Below the pieces are notes generated by a model, which did not search any database, had not been told where the DNA came from, and was given only the letters and a program-made list of their open reading frames with translations. From Okapia johnstoni (lineage: Eukaryota > Chordata > Mammalia > Artiodactyla > Giraffidae): a stretch of 64,000 nucleotides of DNA. Made by a program: the position numbers and the translations under genes. The stretch spans positions 65,776,985 through 65,840,984 of the forward strand of contig CM044321.1 of NCBI GenBank assembly GCA_024291935.2, in the 5' to 3' direction. Positions 22,651 to 33,996 of the stretch are shown here, piece by piece (position 1 is the stretch's first letter; each line of letters begins with the position of its first letter).

Positions 22651-23689
22651 ATTTTCAAGAAAACAGCATTGACCAAACATGGCCTCTTCAGAAGGAACTT
22701 CAGTAACAGTGCCATCTAGTGACGCACGTAAACCTGCAACGTTGCCTCTTAGAAGCCCTGGTCTTAACGCCTTTTATTATTTCTGGCCTGCTGATGCAAT
22801 GAGCTCTGCTCAATCTTTTCAAGCATCTCTGAAAAGATTGGTCACTGCAGGCCTCTGCCACCTGCCTCGGGCACCAGAGAGCTGAGTACAAAGGAAAGGA
22901 AAAGGCATTGGCAACATTAGCCCTCAGTGTACTCGGGTTCTAACAATCCGTTTGCTTCTGTCCTGTTTTTGTGAACTCAACCACGGGCACAGTGTTTCCT
23001 TAAGCAAACCTAACTTGAGTAATAATGAAAATTAACAAAACAGCAAAACACAGAATTGGCTATGGCATCACTCCACAATGCCACAGTACTGAAAGATCAC
23101 TTTGGGGCAGAAGGTGATTTAAAAGGCTACTGAAGAGCCATGGCAATTAAGCAGCAGGTCATGTGTGACTGGAGCCAGTGAACTGAAGGTTATTTCAGCT
23201 GAGCAAGAGCGTACTGGGGTGCTGCAGAGCCCACTGCCCCCTGTGGCATTCATGAGTTCATGGGCTAGAACAGAAACTGCCTGAAAACAAACTGGGCAGG
23301 GTGGACCTTATCTAAAGAGCAAACACAAAAATGCGATAACTAAGGGTGACCTCTGTGTCATAAGCTTGAATGTCATCTGTTATATTTTTGTAGTTTTGTT
23401 CCTTTTTGTAGGCAAGCACATTTGGGTGAAGAATTGCTCAGGCTCTAAATATTGTGGCAAGTTTTCAGCTTAGTAGTGACCCTTCAGAATCTTTTGTTTC
23501 AATTACCCTGATAATAAGAGTAAAAATTCTGAGTGGAGATAAAGAGTTCTGGTCTCAATTGCCTGGATTTCTATTTCTGTTTAACCTTTTGGTTAGGGAC
23601 CCAGATCCTGGCACCATGCTCACTTCTTTAAGAAGCTGACTTCCTAAGTGAAGTCAGATTTTATAGCAATGTTATCATTTAACCAAGTA
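22651..23689. other. About 1 kb unassigned
   Basis: A 68-codon frame at 22679-22885 (plus) and an overlapping 63-codon frame on the minus strand have no protein-like features. No exon or repeat could be supported. Confidence 0.4.
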
Positions 23690-23870
23690 CTCACTTTCTT
23701 AGGACTTATCACAATGCATGACTTATTTGTCCGACTGCTTGATTAATGTCTCTTTTTCCCACCTGACTACAAGCTTCCTGAGAGTAGGAGCCCTGTCTGC
23801 TTTTGCTTAATATCACACGCACACACCTAGCACAGGCCCGGCACAATGAGAGAGCTAAGTAAGTGAGGAA
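23690..23870 (+). mobile_element. L2 LINE 3' UTR
   Basis: CTTAGGACTTATCACAATGC, CTGACTACAAGCTTCCTGAG, AGTAGGAGCCCTGTCTGC and CACCTAGCACAGGCCCGGCA follow the L2 3' UTR in sense. Confidence 0.7.
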
Positions 23871-24536
23871 GGCGTGGGGGGCTTACTCATTGCCAGCAAT
23901 GAGTGATCCCCAGAGTTAAGTATGCACTGAACAGACATGCACGTGGCCTGTGGTAAGAGTCTTTTGGACTTATTCACTGTCCGTCCTACATGCTAGTTAC
24001 AAATGACTGTAACAGGGAGACCGTGGTCTTCAGGGAGAAAAACTGAGACTCAGTGCCATAAAAGGGCCAAAATTCACTTGGTCAAAAACGGGAAAGTAAT
24101 AGCTCACTCTTCTTTCTCTCCTGGGACCCGGTTTAATGTCAATTCTCATCTAAAAGTAAATTTTGAGTTGGGTTTAAAGTATTAAAATTCAGTTTTATAT
24201 TTGTGGTATGAAATAAGTTGACATATTCATTTTCCCCCTAAATGGTAATTAAATACTGCTTTATAGGTCTGATACCAAGATGGTTCATGTAAAACATTGC
24301 TTTTAGGTAGTCCCCAAACATATGTGCAAGTCAGGGCTCAATGCATTGACAGAATGAAAGTGAGAAAATGAGGCACAAAAGAAAACATAAATGCAAACCA
24401 ACATTTTATTTTCAGAATGTTTTTGGTGCCGACAAGATGGTTGAGCAGTCTGAGGTGCTACGTTCAGAATGTTTTTGGCCAAAAGAAATAATTTAATCTG
24501 TTTTTATAGGTGGGTCAAGAGAGGCATGGGAAATAT
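23871..24536. other. Mostly unassigned; possible MIR piece near 24030
   Basis: GAAAAACTGAGACTCAGTGC followed by TTCACTTGGTC at about 24040-24085 recalls the reversed MIR core. Nothing else recognised. Confidence 0.35.
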
Positions 24537-24636
24537 TTGCATATATATATGTGTATATGTGTATATACATATATACATGTATGTGTGTATATATATATAT
24601 ATGTTCTTTTATATATATATATATATTTTATATATT

Positions 24637-24667
<31 letters not shown>
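24537..24667. repeat. (TA)n-rich microsatellite
   Basis: About 130 bases of (TA)n with TG interruptions, including a nearly pure stretch at 24630-24662. Open reading through it gives a Tyr/Ile repeat that is not a gene. Confidence 0.95.
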
Positions 24668-24868
24668 TCTTTTTAACAATTGATGTTGCAGAAAGAATTA
24701 GTGATGTAGCACAGTGTAGATTTTAGGGTTATAGAGGGTTATAGAATATGAAGTAGAGTTACTGCCTTCAGCCTAATGAAATACTTGTAATGGGGTCAGG
24801 TAGAATCAAGAGGACACACCAGATGTACCTTAAGATTAAGTGAAATCATCTCTGTGTAATGACCTTAA

Positions 24869-25031
24869 AAGTGAAAGTGATAATTGCCCAGTCATGTCCA
24901 ACTTTGCAACCCATGGACTGAGTCTGCCAGGTTCTCCTGTCCATGGAATTCTCCAGGCAAGAATATTGGAGAGGATTGCCATTTCCTTCTCCAGGGGATC
25001 TTTCCGACCCAGGGATTGAACCTGGATCTCA
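24869..25031 (-). mobile_element. Bov-tA SINE, antisense, head missing
   Basis: The reverse complement of Bov-tA from the tail (AAAGTGATAATTGCCCAGTC) through TTCTCCAGGGGATCTTTCCG and GGATTGAACCTGGATCTC. The tRNA head is absent, so the copy is 5'-truncated. Confidence 0.9.
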
Positions 25032-25799
25032 GCTTATTCCAATCTTCCATGTTCTGAGTAATGTAGCTATTTTCATTTATTTTAGTATATATATGTTACA
25101 TTATCACCATATCTTGGCCCATCAATCACTAACGCTGTTTTGGGGAAATAAAACAAAATGTGTTAAGGTTCAAAGTTGATAAAGGAAATTAGTCTGAAAT
25201 TAGGGGTCTTATATATTTAATGGTAGAGAGATTTCTTTCTCAGAAAGTCAGATTGACTAAAAGAACTGAAGGGAGGAGATAGAATTGGCATCAAAGAAGT
25301 AAAATGATAACTATTCACTCATCTTACATTGGTGATATCAGTTAAATCTGAGTTCTTGCCAGCACTAAATGACCTTGGTTACAATATGCATGGATATATT
25401 CCTAAAAGATTATATACTTAAATTTAAATTTTTACAAGACTAAATTATTAAAAATACATTAAGAAAATGGTTCCCCTCCTCCCTCCACCCCAAATAGGTA
25501 GCATGATAAACTTGTACGTTGCAGTTAATTCTATTAACAGGATATGTCACAAGGAATGTGTTACTATAATAGCTAAAGTGTCAAGGTTTGTGAATTATTC
25601 ACCTAGAAAAAACCCTCTTGTTTTTTAGTGTATCAAAAGTCAAAGTCTTGAGTGTATGCAAGATCGTCCCTATAATACTACCCTTTTATATGATTTACAT
25701 TTGATTATGTTTTCTTGAGTGAGAAAGAAAAAGGGGTAAAATTTCAGCCATTACACTGAGAATGTCCCAGAGACAAGGTTGGCTGACCCCGGAGGTAAG
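25032..25799. other. Unassigned A+T-rich DNA
   Basis: No gene or named repeat. Confidence 0.4.
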
Positions 25800-25945
25800 T
25801 CTGTGCCTACCTCTGTCATAGCATTGCATCATTCTACAACTGTAATTCTCTTGGACCTGTCTGTGTGTCTCACTGAGTTCCTTGAGGGCAGCAAGTGTCA
25901 TAGCACATAGAATGAACTCAGTGGATATCTGTTCAATTAATAACT
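25800..25945 (+). mobile_element. L2 LINE 3' end
   Basis: GTTCCTTGAGGGCAGCAAGT, then CATAGCACATAGAATGAACT and GTGGATATCTGTTCAATTAA match the L2 terminus. Confidence 0.65.
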
Positions 25946-26159
25946 TGGGTTTCTACAAAAGCAAAAATAGGAATTCAATTAACTTTACAAATTCCTTATA
26001 GTGCATGTATCAGATGTATGTAAATTATGAAATTTTGATCTGAGAAGTCTTCCTGTTGAGTAGACTCTTTTTTTTTTTTAAAGCCAAGTATATTTGTACT
26101 TGTTTTTAAGAAATTCCAAAGTCCTTATTAATATAAATTAACTTAATTCAAGTAACTTT

Positions 26160-26640
26160 GTTGAGTTCCCACTTTCTAAAAGTTTCCATGCTTTGCACTA
26201 AGAAAACATGATAAATTAGACACTATTTCTAGCCTCAAACTTTAGACATGCATTTAAATAATTACAGTATGAGAAGAGTAAAGATGTATGTATAAAATAT
26301 ATACGTAACATAGAAGAGGGAGGATCACATCTGCTGATAGAAGTCCAAAAGTCTTAGAGTAGTAGGTGATTAACGAGTGAACGGTGGGGAAGGAGGGGGA
26401 GAGTATCACCTTCCATAGCTGGAACAGTAGGTACACAAGAACAGAGACATGGACCATCACAGATGGAGACAGTGTTTAAGGGGGGATGTGTTTCTGCGTG
26501 TGGTTAGAGAGGCAGCCAGGTGTATATTATGTAGGGCTTGTACGACATTCTAAGGAGCAAGTACTCAACTCTACAGTGAAGAGTTTTAGCATGAAAGGGA
26601 TACGCTTATATTTGCTTTAGGAAAGTTGCATTCGTGACAA
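26160..26640 (-). mobile_element. L2 LINE, antisense
   Basis: From TGAGTTCCCACTTTC through CATAGCTGGAACAGTAGGTA, GTAGGGCTTGTACGACATTC and GAGTTTTAGCATGAAAGGGA, the order fits the reversed L2 3' region (AGGGCCTTGTAGGCC...AAGCAGGGGAGTGACATG). Confidence 0.6.
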
Positions 26641-26829
26641 GAGAAGGATCTGAGAAGAAGAAAAGGAAGTTTAAGAAAATTGCTGGACAGTACCATATGA
26701 AATGTGGAGGAAGAGATGGATGGACTCAGAGAGATGTAACAGGCAAATCAGCAGAACCTGGAAGAAAGCATATGTGGGATGATGGCGAGCATTCCACTAG
26801 TGTATCAGCATGCATTAACATTTCTGAAG

Positions 26830-26992
26830 TTCTCTAAACAAGTTCTGCACCTCAGCTTCTCAACAGACTCACCTGGGGAGCTATCCAGAGCCCCAATGCC
26901 AAGACCCCTAAAATCAGAATCTCTGGAGGTAGAAGTCCATGACCATGTGGTTTAAAGGTGCAATCGAGGCTGAGAACCACTGGTCTTGACAG
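26830..26992 (+). mobile_element. MER5A-like hAT DNA transposon
   Basis: CAACAGACTCACCTGGGGAG, AAAATCAGAATCTCTGGAGG and the terminal GCTGAGAACCACTGGTC match MER5A, a non-autonomous hAT-Charlie element. The right end CTGAGAACCACTG is the terminal inverted repeat. Confidence 0.75.
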
Positions 26993-28097
26993 AGATTCTT
27001 CCCTCAAGTTATTGGTGGGGGGGGGGGAGGGAATGAGAGCTTAAATGAGCCATCGAAAAGTCATAGAAAAGAGGAAATAGAATCTGAGTCTCTTGATTTC
27101 CAGCCCAGGGGCCTAACCACCAAACTGAATTACAGCCTAAGGGTATCAACAGATCACTGACCAGCACTGACAAGTCAGGTTCATGGCACTCACTCATTCA
27201 CACTTCCACATGGCCAAAGCTAGCAGAAGCTGACTATATTAAAACTAGCTAAGAAATAGAAGACATTTTTACTTCCTGACACTCAAGATGATGACAAACT
27301 AAATAGGAAGACATAGTGCCTCTCAATGTAATGCCAGAGAACATATAATGCAAGATATGATGACTGGCAGAAGCACTTACTGGAAGAGGCACAGGAATTC
27401 AGAGAAGGAAGAGTCAGCTCTGGAAAAAGATAATTCAAAGGAGGAGACAAGAGTCATCAAGATGTAAACTTGAAATTATGAATATTTTAAAAGGCAATGA
27501 ATGGCATTTCATGAACTTTCAGTAACAATTCAATTAATTCTAAGTATTCACATAAGTCATTGAAGATGGCTTTTACTAGGCCAGATTTGGTAGATTCAAG
27601 AGGAGTTTAGAGCTCTTGCAGAATTTTTAATTACAAATCAAAATGGAGATGCAGTCATTTTTTTCATGGAAAAATTAGGTCATTTAGGGAAAAATACAAT
27701 TAACAGTGGAGCAAGATGATTTATTATTAATAAGCTCATGTAGCTCTGAATTACACTCTTTCAAAGTTTCTTCAAACAGAGACTAGACTATCTATTTTTA
27801 ACTGGCACAGTAATAATATTTATTGTATCCACACATAAATACTATAAAATACAAATTCAGTTAATACCCAAGAGTTTGTTTAGAGACTAAGAAAAAACCA
27901 ATTTTCCATAATATTACAATTGTTAGTCATCCCATAACTATCATTTCTTCGTCTCCCCTTCCTTTGCACATCCATAGAACCTGGATTTCACCTCTACTAT
28001 GACATTGTCAGAGCTCAGGTTCGATTTTTAAATATCTAGACACAAGTCACTGTGCTGCACACTCCCAGAAACACCCACGGTGGTTGGTAGGGGGTAT
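26993..28097. other. Unassigned, with a G-run at 27015-27029
   Basis: A run of about 12 Gs, then A, then GGG at 27015-27031. The remainder is A+T-rich and unassigned. Confidence 0.45.
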
Positions 28098-28345
28098 GGA
28101 GAGTGACTAAGAGCATGGACTATGGACTCAGACTACCTGACTTCAGATTCAGGTCTTGTCATTTACCAGAGGGACAATCTTGAGTAAGCTACCCAAAATC
28201 AGTATGTTTCAGTTTCTTTACCTCTAAAAGTAGAATAGTATTTTTAGCAGCAGTACATCAAAAGATTGTGCTATCAACCAGCTAATATCCTGGTGCCTTG
28301 AACACCAGACATACTCAATAGATACTGGTTTTTGTGATATTGTGA
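28098..28345 (+). mobile_element. MIR SINE
   Basis: GTGACTAAGAGCATGGACTA, CTACCTGACTTCAGATTCAG, AATCTTGAGTAAGCTACCC, CAGTTTCTTTACCTCTAAAA and ACATACTCAATAGATACTGG run in MIR order over almost the full element. Confidence 0.85.
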
Positions 28346-28369
28346 TTTATAATAAGAAATGTATATTTG

Positions 28370-29065
28370 AGTTTTGTTCCTGTCCTGGCACAGAGTTCCT
28401 AAAACCCTTGAAGTTTCCCCTGAAGAGAGAAATTAGAGTGGTTTTTTATGCTAATGAGGTGACTTTGGAAAGCAACTAAGGACAGGCTGGTTGCCAGTGA
28501 AGCTAACTGTGTGATTAGAGGGTAGGAACTTTCAGTTCTATCCTTGACCTCAGGGGAAAGGAGAGTGGCTGGTTCAATCACCAATGGCCAATGATTATCA
28601 ATCATGCCTATGTTATGAAGCCTCCATAGGATCTCTAAAGGACAGGTTCCAAGAGCTTCAGGTTGGTGAGGATGTGGAGGTGCTGGGCAAGCAGCAGGCT
28701 CAGAGAGGGCATGGAAGCTCTGTGCTCTTTCCCCCATACTTTGCTCTTCCATCTGGATGCTCCTGAGTTATATTCTTTAACAACAAACTGGTGATCTAGT
28801 AACTAAAATGTTTCTCTGAGTTCTGTGAGTCAGTGTAGCAAATTAATCAAACTTGGGGCAGGGGTCTTGAGAACTTCCAGCATATGGTAGATTGCTCAGA
28901 ATCACTAGCGTCTGGGAAAGGGGTGGACAGTCTTGTAGGACTGAGCCCTTTAGGCTGTGTGATCTGATGTTATTTCCAGGTAGACAGTGTCATAATTGAG
29001 TTGAATTATAGGGCATTCAGCTGGTTATGAAGAACTGCTTGGTGTGGGGGGAAAAATCCTGGAAT
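28370..29065 (+). mobile_element. Ancient ERV LTR, nearly full length
   Basis: The text has the order of an old endogenous-retrovirus LTR: TGTTCCTGTCCTGGCACAGA at the left edge, CACCAATGGCCAATGATTAT, TATGTTATGAAGCCTCCATA, GGTGCTGGGCAAGCAG, CTTCCATCTGGATGCTCCTG, ACAAACTGGTGATCTAGTAA, GAGTTCTGTGAGTCAGTGTA and TGTGATCTGATGTTATTTCC. I recognise the family pattern (CCAAT boxes, late AATAAA-like position) but not its name; an ERVL-type LTR such as MER21/MER68 is a guess. No viral gene is attached. Confidence 0.6.
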
Positions 29066-29368
29066 TGGGTAGAGAATCATAGTTATTATAATGTCACATA
29101 CTAGTGGGCGTTGAATAGATAGTGGCTGGAGGGATTGATGGATGGGCAAACTACACAGAAACAAAATATCTAATAAAAGAATAAGAATATTCACTGCAAC
29201 AATAGGACTTTGTATTTTTCCTAATTTACTTCAAACCTATTAAAATACTAGACAACTTCTATAACTCAGTTTGAATTTTATAAAATAATGATGTTAATTC
29301 TTTTTCTCTTCAAATTGACATGGAGACTAATTCTATAATATTTTTCTCTGAAACATTTTAAGATCACG
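29066..29368. other. Unassigned
   Basis: No recognised feature. Confidence 0.4.
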
Positions 29369-29379
29369 TTCTACATGTA

Positions 29380-29576
29380 TATGCTAAGTTGCTTCAGTCG
29401 TGTCGGACTCGGAGACTCTATGGACCATAGCCCACCAGGCTTCTCTGTCTATACCAGAGTGGGTTGCCATACCCTCCTCCAGGGGATCTTCCTGACCCAG
29501 GGATTGAACCTGAGTCTCCTGCATCTCTTGCATTGGCAGGAGGGTTCTTTACCACTAGTGCCATCTGGGAATCCCA
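29380..29576 (-). mobile_element. Bov-tA SINE, antisense, perfect 11-base TSD
   Basis: A full Bov-tA in reverse, ending in the head complement GCCATCTGGGAATCCCA. TTCTACATGTA is duplicated at 29369-29379 and 29577-29587. Confidence 0.96.
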
Positions 29577-29587
29577 TTCTACATGTA

Positions 29588-29945
29588 CAATATATTATTT
29601 TGAAAGTTTTATCCAATGTTTTCCAGAAGGATTGGGGGAACTAGTTTAGAAGGAATCTTCAAAGAGCTTAATATTATATTCTTTGTTGAAGTTAGTAGAT
29701 TTGGAACATTATAAGTGCTAAATCTCTAAAAACATAATTACAGGTCCCTCATTTGAGTCTGACATCTGCTAAAGTACATACAGTGAAGGCAGATGAACCC
29801 TTATCTAGGGACTATGGTGGAAAGAACAAGACTATGGCAGTGCCTTCTAAAGAAAGTAACACTGTCCTGCCATATATTGGAAAACTCCAAATATAACATG
29901 CATAGATTTCCTTACCTATGTAAAAGCATCAAATTGATGCCTATT
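29588..29945. other. Unassigned
   Basis: No recognised feature. Confidence 0.4.
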
Positions 29946-29956
29946 TGAATTGAAAG

Positions 29957-30242
29957 GAAATCAGTTCTGAATATTCATTGGAAGGTCTGATGCTGAAGCT
30001 GAAATGCCAATACTTTGATCACCTGATGCAAAGAACTGACTCATTGGAAAAGACCCTGATGCTGGGAAAGATTGAGGGCAGGAAGAGAAGGGGATTACAG
30101 AGGATGAGATGGTTGGATTGCATCACTGACTCGATGGACATGAGTTTGAGCAAGCTGCGGGAGTTGGTGATGGACAGGGAAGCTTAGCATACTGCAGTCC
30201 AAGGGGTCGCAAAGAGTCGGACATGACTGAGAAACTGAAGAC
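29957..30242 (+). mobile_element. BovB 3' end, perfect 11-base TSD
   Basis: A 286-base BovB fragment from GAAATCAGTTCTGAATATTC to GAAACTGAAGAC. TGAATTGAAAG lies at 29946-29956 and 30243-30253. The frame at 29978-30187 is the BovB C-terminal piece (LMLKLKCQYFDHLMQR), closed by a stop at the REAW position. Confidence 0.95.
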
Positions 30243-30253
30243 TGAATTGAAAG

Positions 30254-30844
30254 TAACACCTTCTCTAAGATCAACGTCTTCAAGCGAAATAAACCCAAAG
30301 GTTGTAGAAAATGCTTAGTGCACAACCCCAGGGGGAATAAAAATGTATGTCAACCACTGATTTATGAAGTAATTTCTGCAAAAGCTGCACCTAGGAGATA
30401 CATCACAGGGGCTGAGTTATTGGAGGAGAAACTCCCAGGCCAAATACAAGCACTGCTAGTGGTCTTGAATTTACAACTTGCTGAAAGAAAGCAGGGGGGG
30501 GGGGCGGCAGGGGCTGTGGGGGAGTGTTGGGAGGAAAAACTACCATTCCATTTGGGTGGTTTGATGAATTGTGATTTGTGGAAAGTGCTCATTTCAAATC
30601 CCTTGCATTTTATTTTATGAGTTTATGCATTTATCCACAAGCTCTGCTAAGGAACCTGAAGAAAGCTACATGAGTTCTGTCTCTTGGCCTCTGGGAGGCA
30701 AAAGGGACAAGTGAATTTTACACCGAGTGACGTTTCCTCCTGAAGACTGCTGACACTCGATGCCATGATCTATACCCCCAATCTTTGAAAAACAATGATG
30801 AATTATTCCACATGACAGTTTCCATATAATTTCACTGCAAAGGC
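30254..30844. other. Unassigned; G-tract at 30494-30534
   Basis: Contains four G-runs of three or more within 38 bases (see the next entry). No gene supported; a 100-codon frame at 30318-30620 only spans the G-tract. Confidence 0.45.
30494..30531 (+). other. G-quadruplex-type motif
   Basis: G-runs at 30494-30504 (11 G), 30510-30513, 30518-30522 and 30529-30531 are separated by loops of 4-6 bases, which satisfies the G3+N1-7 pattern. Folding is inferred, not shown. Confidence 0.7.
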
Positions 30845-31010
30845 TTTTAAAGCTGAAAGGAGCCTTAAGAGATCATCTTGTGACAACTTCCTGGTTTTAT
30901 AGTTAAGGAAAAGGAGCCTCAGAAAAGCCTCAATCCTTGGATAGGAACAAACAGCCAGGCCCTGGTAAAGTCAATACTGGATTCCAGGGTCTCAGACACA
31001 GAGCAGCATC
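30845..31010 (-). mobile_element. L3/CR1-like fragment
   Basis: GCTGAAAGGAGCCTTAAGAG, ATCATCTTG, CCTGGTTTTATAGTTAAGGA, AAAGGAGCCTCAGAAAAGC and TGGATTCCAGGGTCTCAG follow an old mammalian repeat I associate with L3/CR1. The assignment is by memory. Confidence 0.5.
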
Positions 31011-31390
31011 CTTTCGCCTGCTTGAGCTAATATCTTCTTAAACTAGGTACGAGTATGCTATAAAATACTGTACTTGCTTGAGAATCTAATTTATTACCTG
31101 AAAACTATTTAGGACATTGGGAAGACAACAAAGCAGTGATGTGCTAGGCATTGCTGCTTATAATAAAGGTACGGGAAGAAAGCCTAAAATGGCAGGCTGC
31201 TTGTAGATAGGCAGAGAACAATATGATTAAATGGTTTGACAAAAAATAAAAAACTGTTCATTCTCAACTAGGTAATATTGAGCATTCTAGAATGAACCCG
31301 TGGCGGGGTTGCAAGGGGGTGGGGGTCATTTTAAAAAAGCTATTTGCAAAGATTTCAAACGTGTATGGTCTCACCTAAAATGTTTAAAAC
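31011..31390. other. Unassigned
   Basis: No recognised feature. Confidence 0.4.
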
Positions 31391-31509
31391 CTGGCAACCC
31401 ACTCCAGCACTTTTGCCTGGAGAATCTCATGAATAGAGGAGCCTGGCAGGCTCGGTCCACAGGGTCACAAAGAGCCTGACACAACTGAAATGACTTAGCA
31501 CACACACAT
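31391..31509 (+). mobile_element. Bov-A monomer with (CA)n tail
   Basis: CTGGCAACCCACTCCAGCAC to GAAATGACTTAG, followed by CACACACACA. Clear target duplication not found. Confidence 0.9.
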
Positions 31510-31750
31510 AATTTTAGCTTACAAATCTCTAAATGTTTGATATTCAGTTTAGTTTCAGTTTTCAAATAAGAGAAGCAATGCTGCATTGAATTTATTTGTA
31601 GCTAAGTCTTAGAACAAATCCATGATTTATCCTATCCTTTAGGATAAATTTTAGAACTCCTAGTTTAAGAATATGCTAATTTTTAAACTGCTTTGTGGAC
31701 AGGTGATACCATACCATACTGCCAAAGCTGCTATTATTATTTTGTATAGT

Positions 31751-31972
31751 GGCTTCCCTGGTGGGCTTCCCTGGTGGCTCAGACGGTAAAGCGTCTGCCT
31801 GCAGTGCAGGAGACCTGAGTTCGATCCCTGGGTTAGGAAGATCCCCTGGAGAAGGAAATGGCAACCCACTCCAGTACTCTTGCCTGGAAAATTCCATGGA
31901 TGGAGGAGCCTGGTGGGCTACAATCCATGGAGTCGCAAAGAGTCGGACACAACTGAGCAACTTTACTCACTC
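31751..31972 (+). mobile_element. Bov-tA SINE with duplicated head
   Basis: Full-length Bov-tA close to consensus, hence probably young. The first 13 bases GCTTCCCTGGTGG occur twice in tandem (31752-31764 and 31765-31777). ATAGT at 31746-31750 and 31973-31977 is a possible short target duplication. Confidence 0.95.
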
Positions 31973-32089
31973 ATAGTCTTCGGTAATTTGACATCAAGAA
32001 CTCAGAGAAGAGCATTGTTGTATCACATGTGCTCTTGTTAAAAGGGAACATTTAGTGAGAAATTGTTTCTCAAAATGAGCATCCGTTTG

Positions 32090-32290
32090 TAACAAGGATG
32101 TGCTATGTGTTTGGATATAAAGGTAGATATGAAGTGGCCCCTGCCCTCAAGAAACTTAAGTCAAGGGAAAGCAACTAAAAAGCACCAAGCGTCCAAAAAG
32201 TGAAGAAATGGCATTTAAGGAGAAGCTGCTTTAAGGAGGGTGGAGATTGTATAAAATGTGTGGTGAGCAAGTTTGAGGCAATTAGTCACA
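32090..32290 (-). mobile_element. Possible L2, antisense
   Basis: GATATGAAGTGGCCCCTGCC followed by CTCAAGAAACTTAAGTCAAG is the reversed L2 region (GGTCCCTGCCCTCATGGAGC). The rest is diverged. Confidence 0.55.
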
Positions 32291-33388
32291 GGAGCAAGTT
32301 TATTCAAATGAATGCCTTGGACTGCTGAAGCTCATTCTGACTTGGCTCTGCAGAGCAGGCTGGCAGTGAGGCTGGCTAAATTTGTAACAAATGGTTTGTG
32401 CCTACATATGGGAACAATGGAATGGTAATTTTCCTTTTTTAACGGCCAGCTACCAGTATCCTTTATGTGAAATGATAACAATGGACTCTCTTCCAGCCAC
32501 ATCTTTGAAAAGCTCTCCTCCATGGAGGCCGTCAACCTGCCATTATGCAAGAGTGCCTCATTTCTGTCATTCTGGGTCACCATGCTCCCTGCAGGTGTGT
32601 GGCTCATCACAATTTTTTATACTTGTGCTTATGGTGGTTTTTTGTTTTGTTTTGTTTTTTAAACAAGATTAAAAATGCACATATAGCTCATATCATCAAC
32701 CCCCTAATACTGCTTAACTGAACTGTGTGTGTTTACACAGCTGCTGACTCCTGGGATACCCTCTTGGGAAGGAGACAACAGTTCTGAATGTACCTTTTTG
32801 TGGATCAGTAAAAAGTACTAAGATTGAATTTCTTAAAAAAAAAAAATTAAGGCTTTTCTATCCAACAGTCTTGCCAGCAGAGGCAGTGGCTCTGCATACA
32901 CTGGCCAGTGGAGAGATCTCTGTTTCAGGCATCCTTTTGGAAGCAACAACACTTTTTGGAACATAAAAAGTATTTATTTCTTCTTTAAAGAAAACTGAAG
33001 TTTTGCAAGAATGCCCCCATTGTTTGGTTGGTTGTTTTAGTTTATAAGTAGCAAAATCTGGAAATAATCTACTTTGTTGTGGATCCTTCCAACTGGAAGT
33101 TGTAGGACTGCTGAAGCTCATGTAGCTACCCTAGGGGAATTCCCTGTTCTACACAGCTGTGCTGATCCCCACCCACTTCCTGCCTCAGTCCTCCTGGAGG
33201 TGCTTCAGGGTTTCACCCCACTTCCTCTGCCTCTCTCTAAGCAGCTCATTAACCATAGCTCACTTCATTTCCACTGACTGACCCCATACTAATCCTTTGA
33301 GGCAGATAAAGATGAGGAAACTATATCAGCAAGAATCAATGACTTGTTCAGAGTCCCCATCTTTTCTGAAGGGCCACATGTCATTCTG
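32291..33388. other. About 1.1 kb unassigned
   Basis: No gene or named repeat. An A-run lies at 32835-32846. Confidence 0.4.
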
Positions 33389-33534
33389 CAGAGAAGGAAA
33401 TGGCAATGCACTCCAGTGTTCTTGCCTGGAAAATCCCATGGACAGGGAAGCCTGGCAGGCTACCATCCATGTGGTCGCAAAGAGTCAGACACAACTGAGT
33501 GACTAACACACACACACACACACACACACACATT
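33389..33534 (+). mobile_element. Bov-A monomer with (CA)n tail, 8-base TSD
   Basis: CAGAGAAGGAAATGGCAATG to GAGTGACTAACACA, then a (CA)n microsatellite at 33507-33532 that grew from the SINE tail. TCATTCTG is repeated at 33381-33388 and 33535-33542. Confidence 0.94.
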
Positions 33535-33593
33535 TCATTCTGTACCCTTTTTATGTGAGAAGAAGAGTTTAAAATCGAATCAGAGAGTATCTT

Positions 33594-33996
33594 TGTCTAT
33601 TCATATAACAAACTATCATAGACTGAGTAGCTTATAAACAACAGAAATTTACTTCTCACAGTTCTGGAGGCTGGGAGGTCCAAGATAAAGCCCCAGCAGA
33701 TTTGGTGTCTGGTGAGAGCTTAATTTTTTGTTCTCAGATGGCCATCTTCTTGCTGTGTTCTCACATGAGGCAAGGGAACCCTTTGGGGTCTCTTTTTGCT
33801 TTTTATTTGTTTTTCTTTATCTATTTTTCAATTTTCTAAGATCTGTTTTATGAGGGCACTAATTCCATTCATGAGGGTTCCACCCTCATGACTAATCAGT
33901 TCCCAAAGTCCCCATCTCCAAATACCATCACAGTAGGGGTTATGTTTCAACACATGAACTTCGGGATGGGGAGACACAAACATTCGATCTACAGCA
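33594..33996 (-). mobile_element. MLT1A-like LTR, antisense, full length
   Basis: About 403 bases read in reverse as an MLT1A-type MaLR LTR. On the minus strand it starts TGCTGTAGATCGAATGTTTG and includes ACTGTGATGGTATTTGGAGA and CATGAGGGTGGAACCCTCAT. On the plus strand CAGTTCTGGAGGCTGGGAGG marks the 3' part. Non-coding and old. Confidence 0.8.

Noticed and set aside
22679..22885. 68-codon frame starting MASSEGTSVTV, suggestive of a protein N-terminus
   Set aside because: No domain, no splice-site or promoter support, overlapped by an equally long frame on the other strand.
24469..24726. 85-codon frame rich in Tyr and Ile
   Set aside because: It is a translation of the (TA)n microsatellite.
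31751..31980. Recurring similar blocks across the window as CRISPR-like or tandem arrays
   Set aside because: The copies are dispersed SINEs and LINEs with individual target duplications, in both orientations, not a spaced array.
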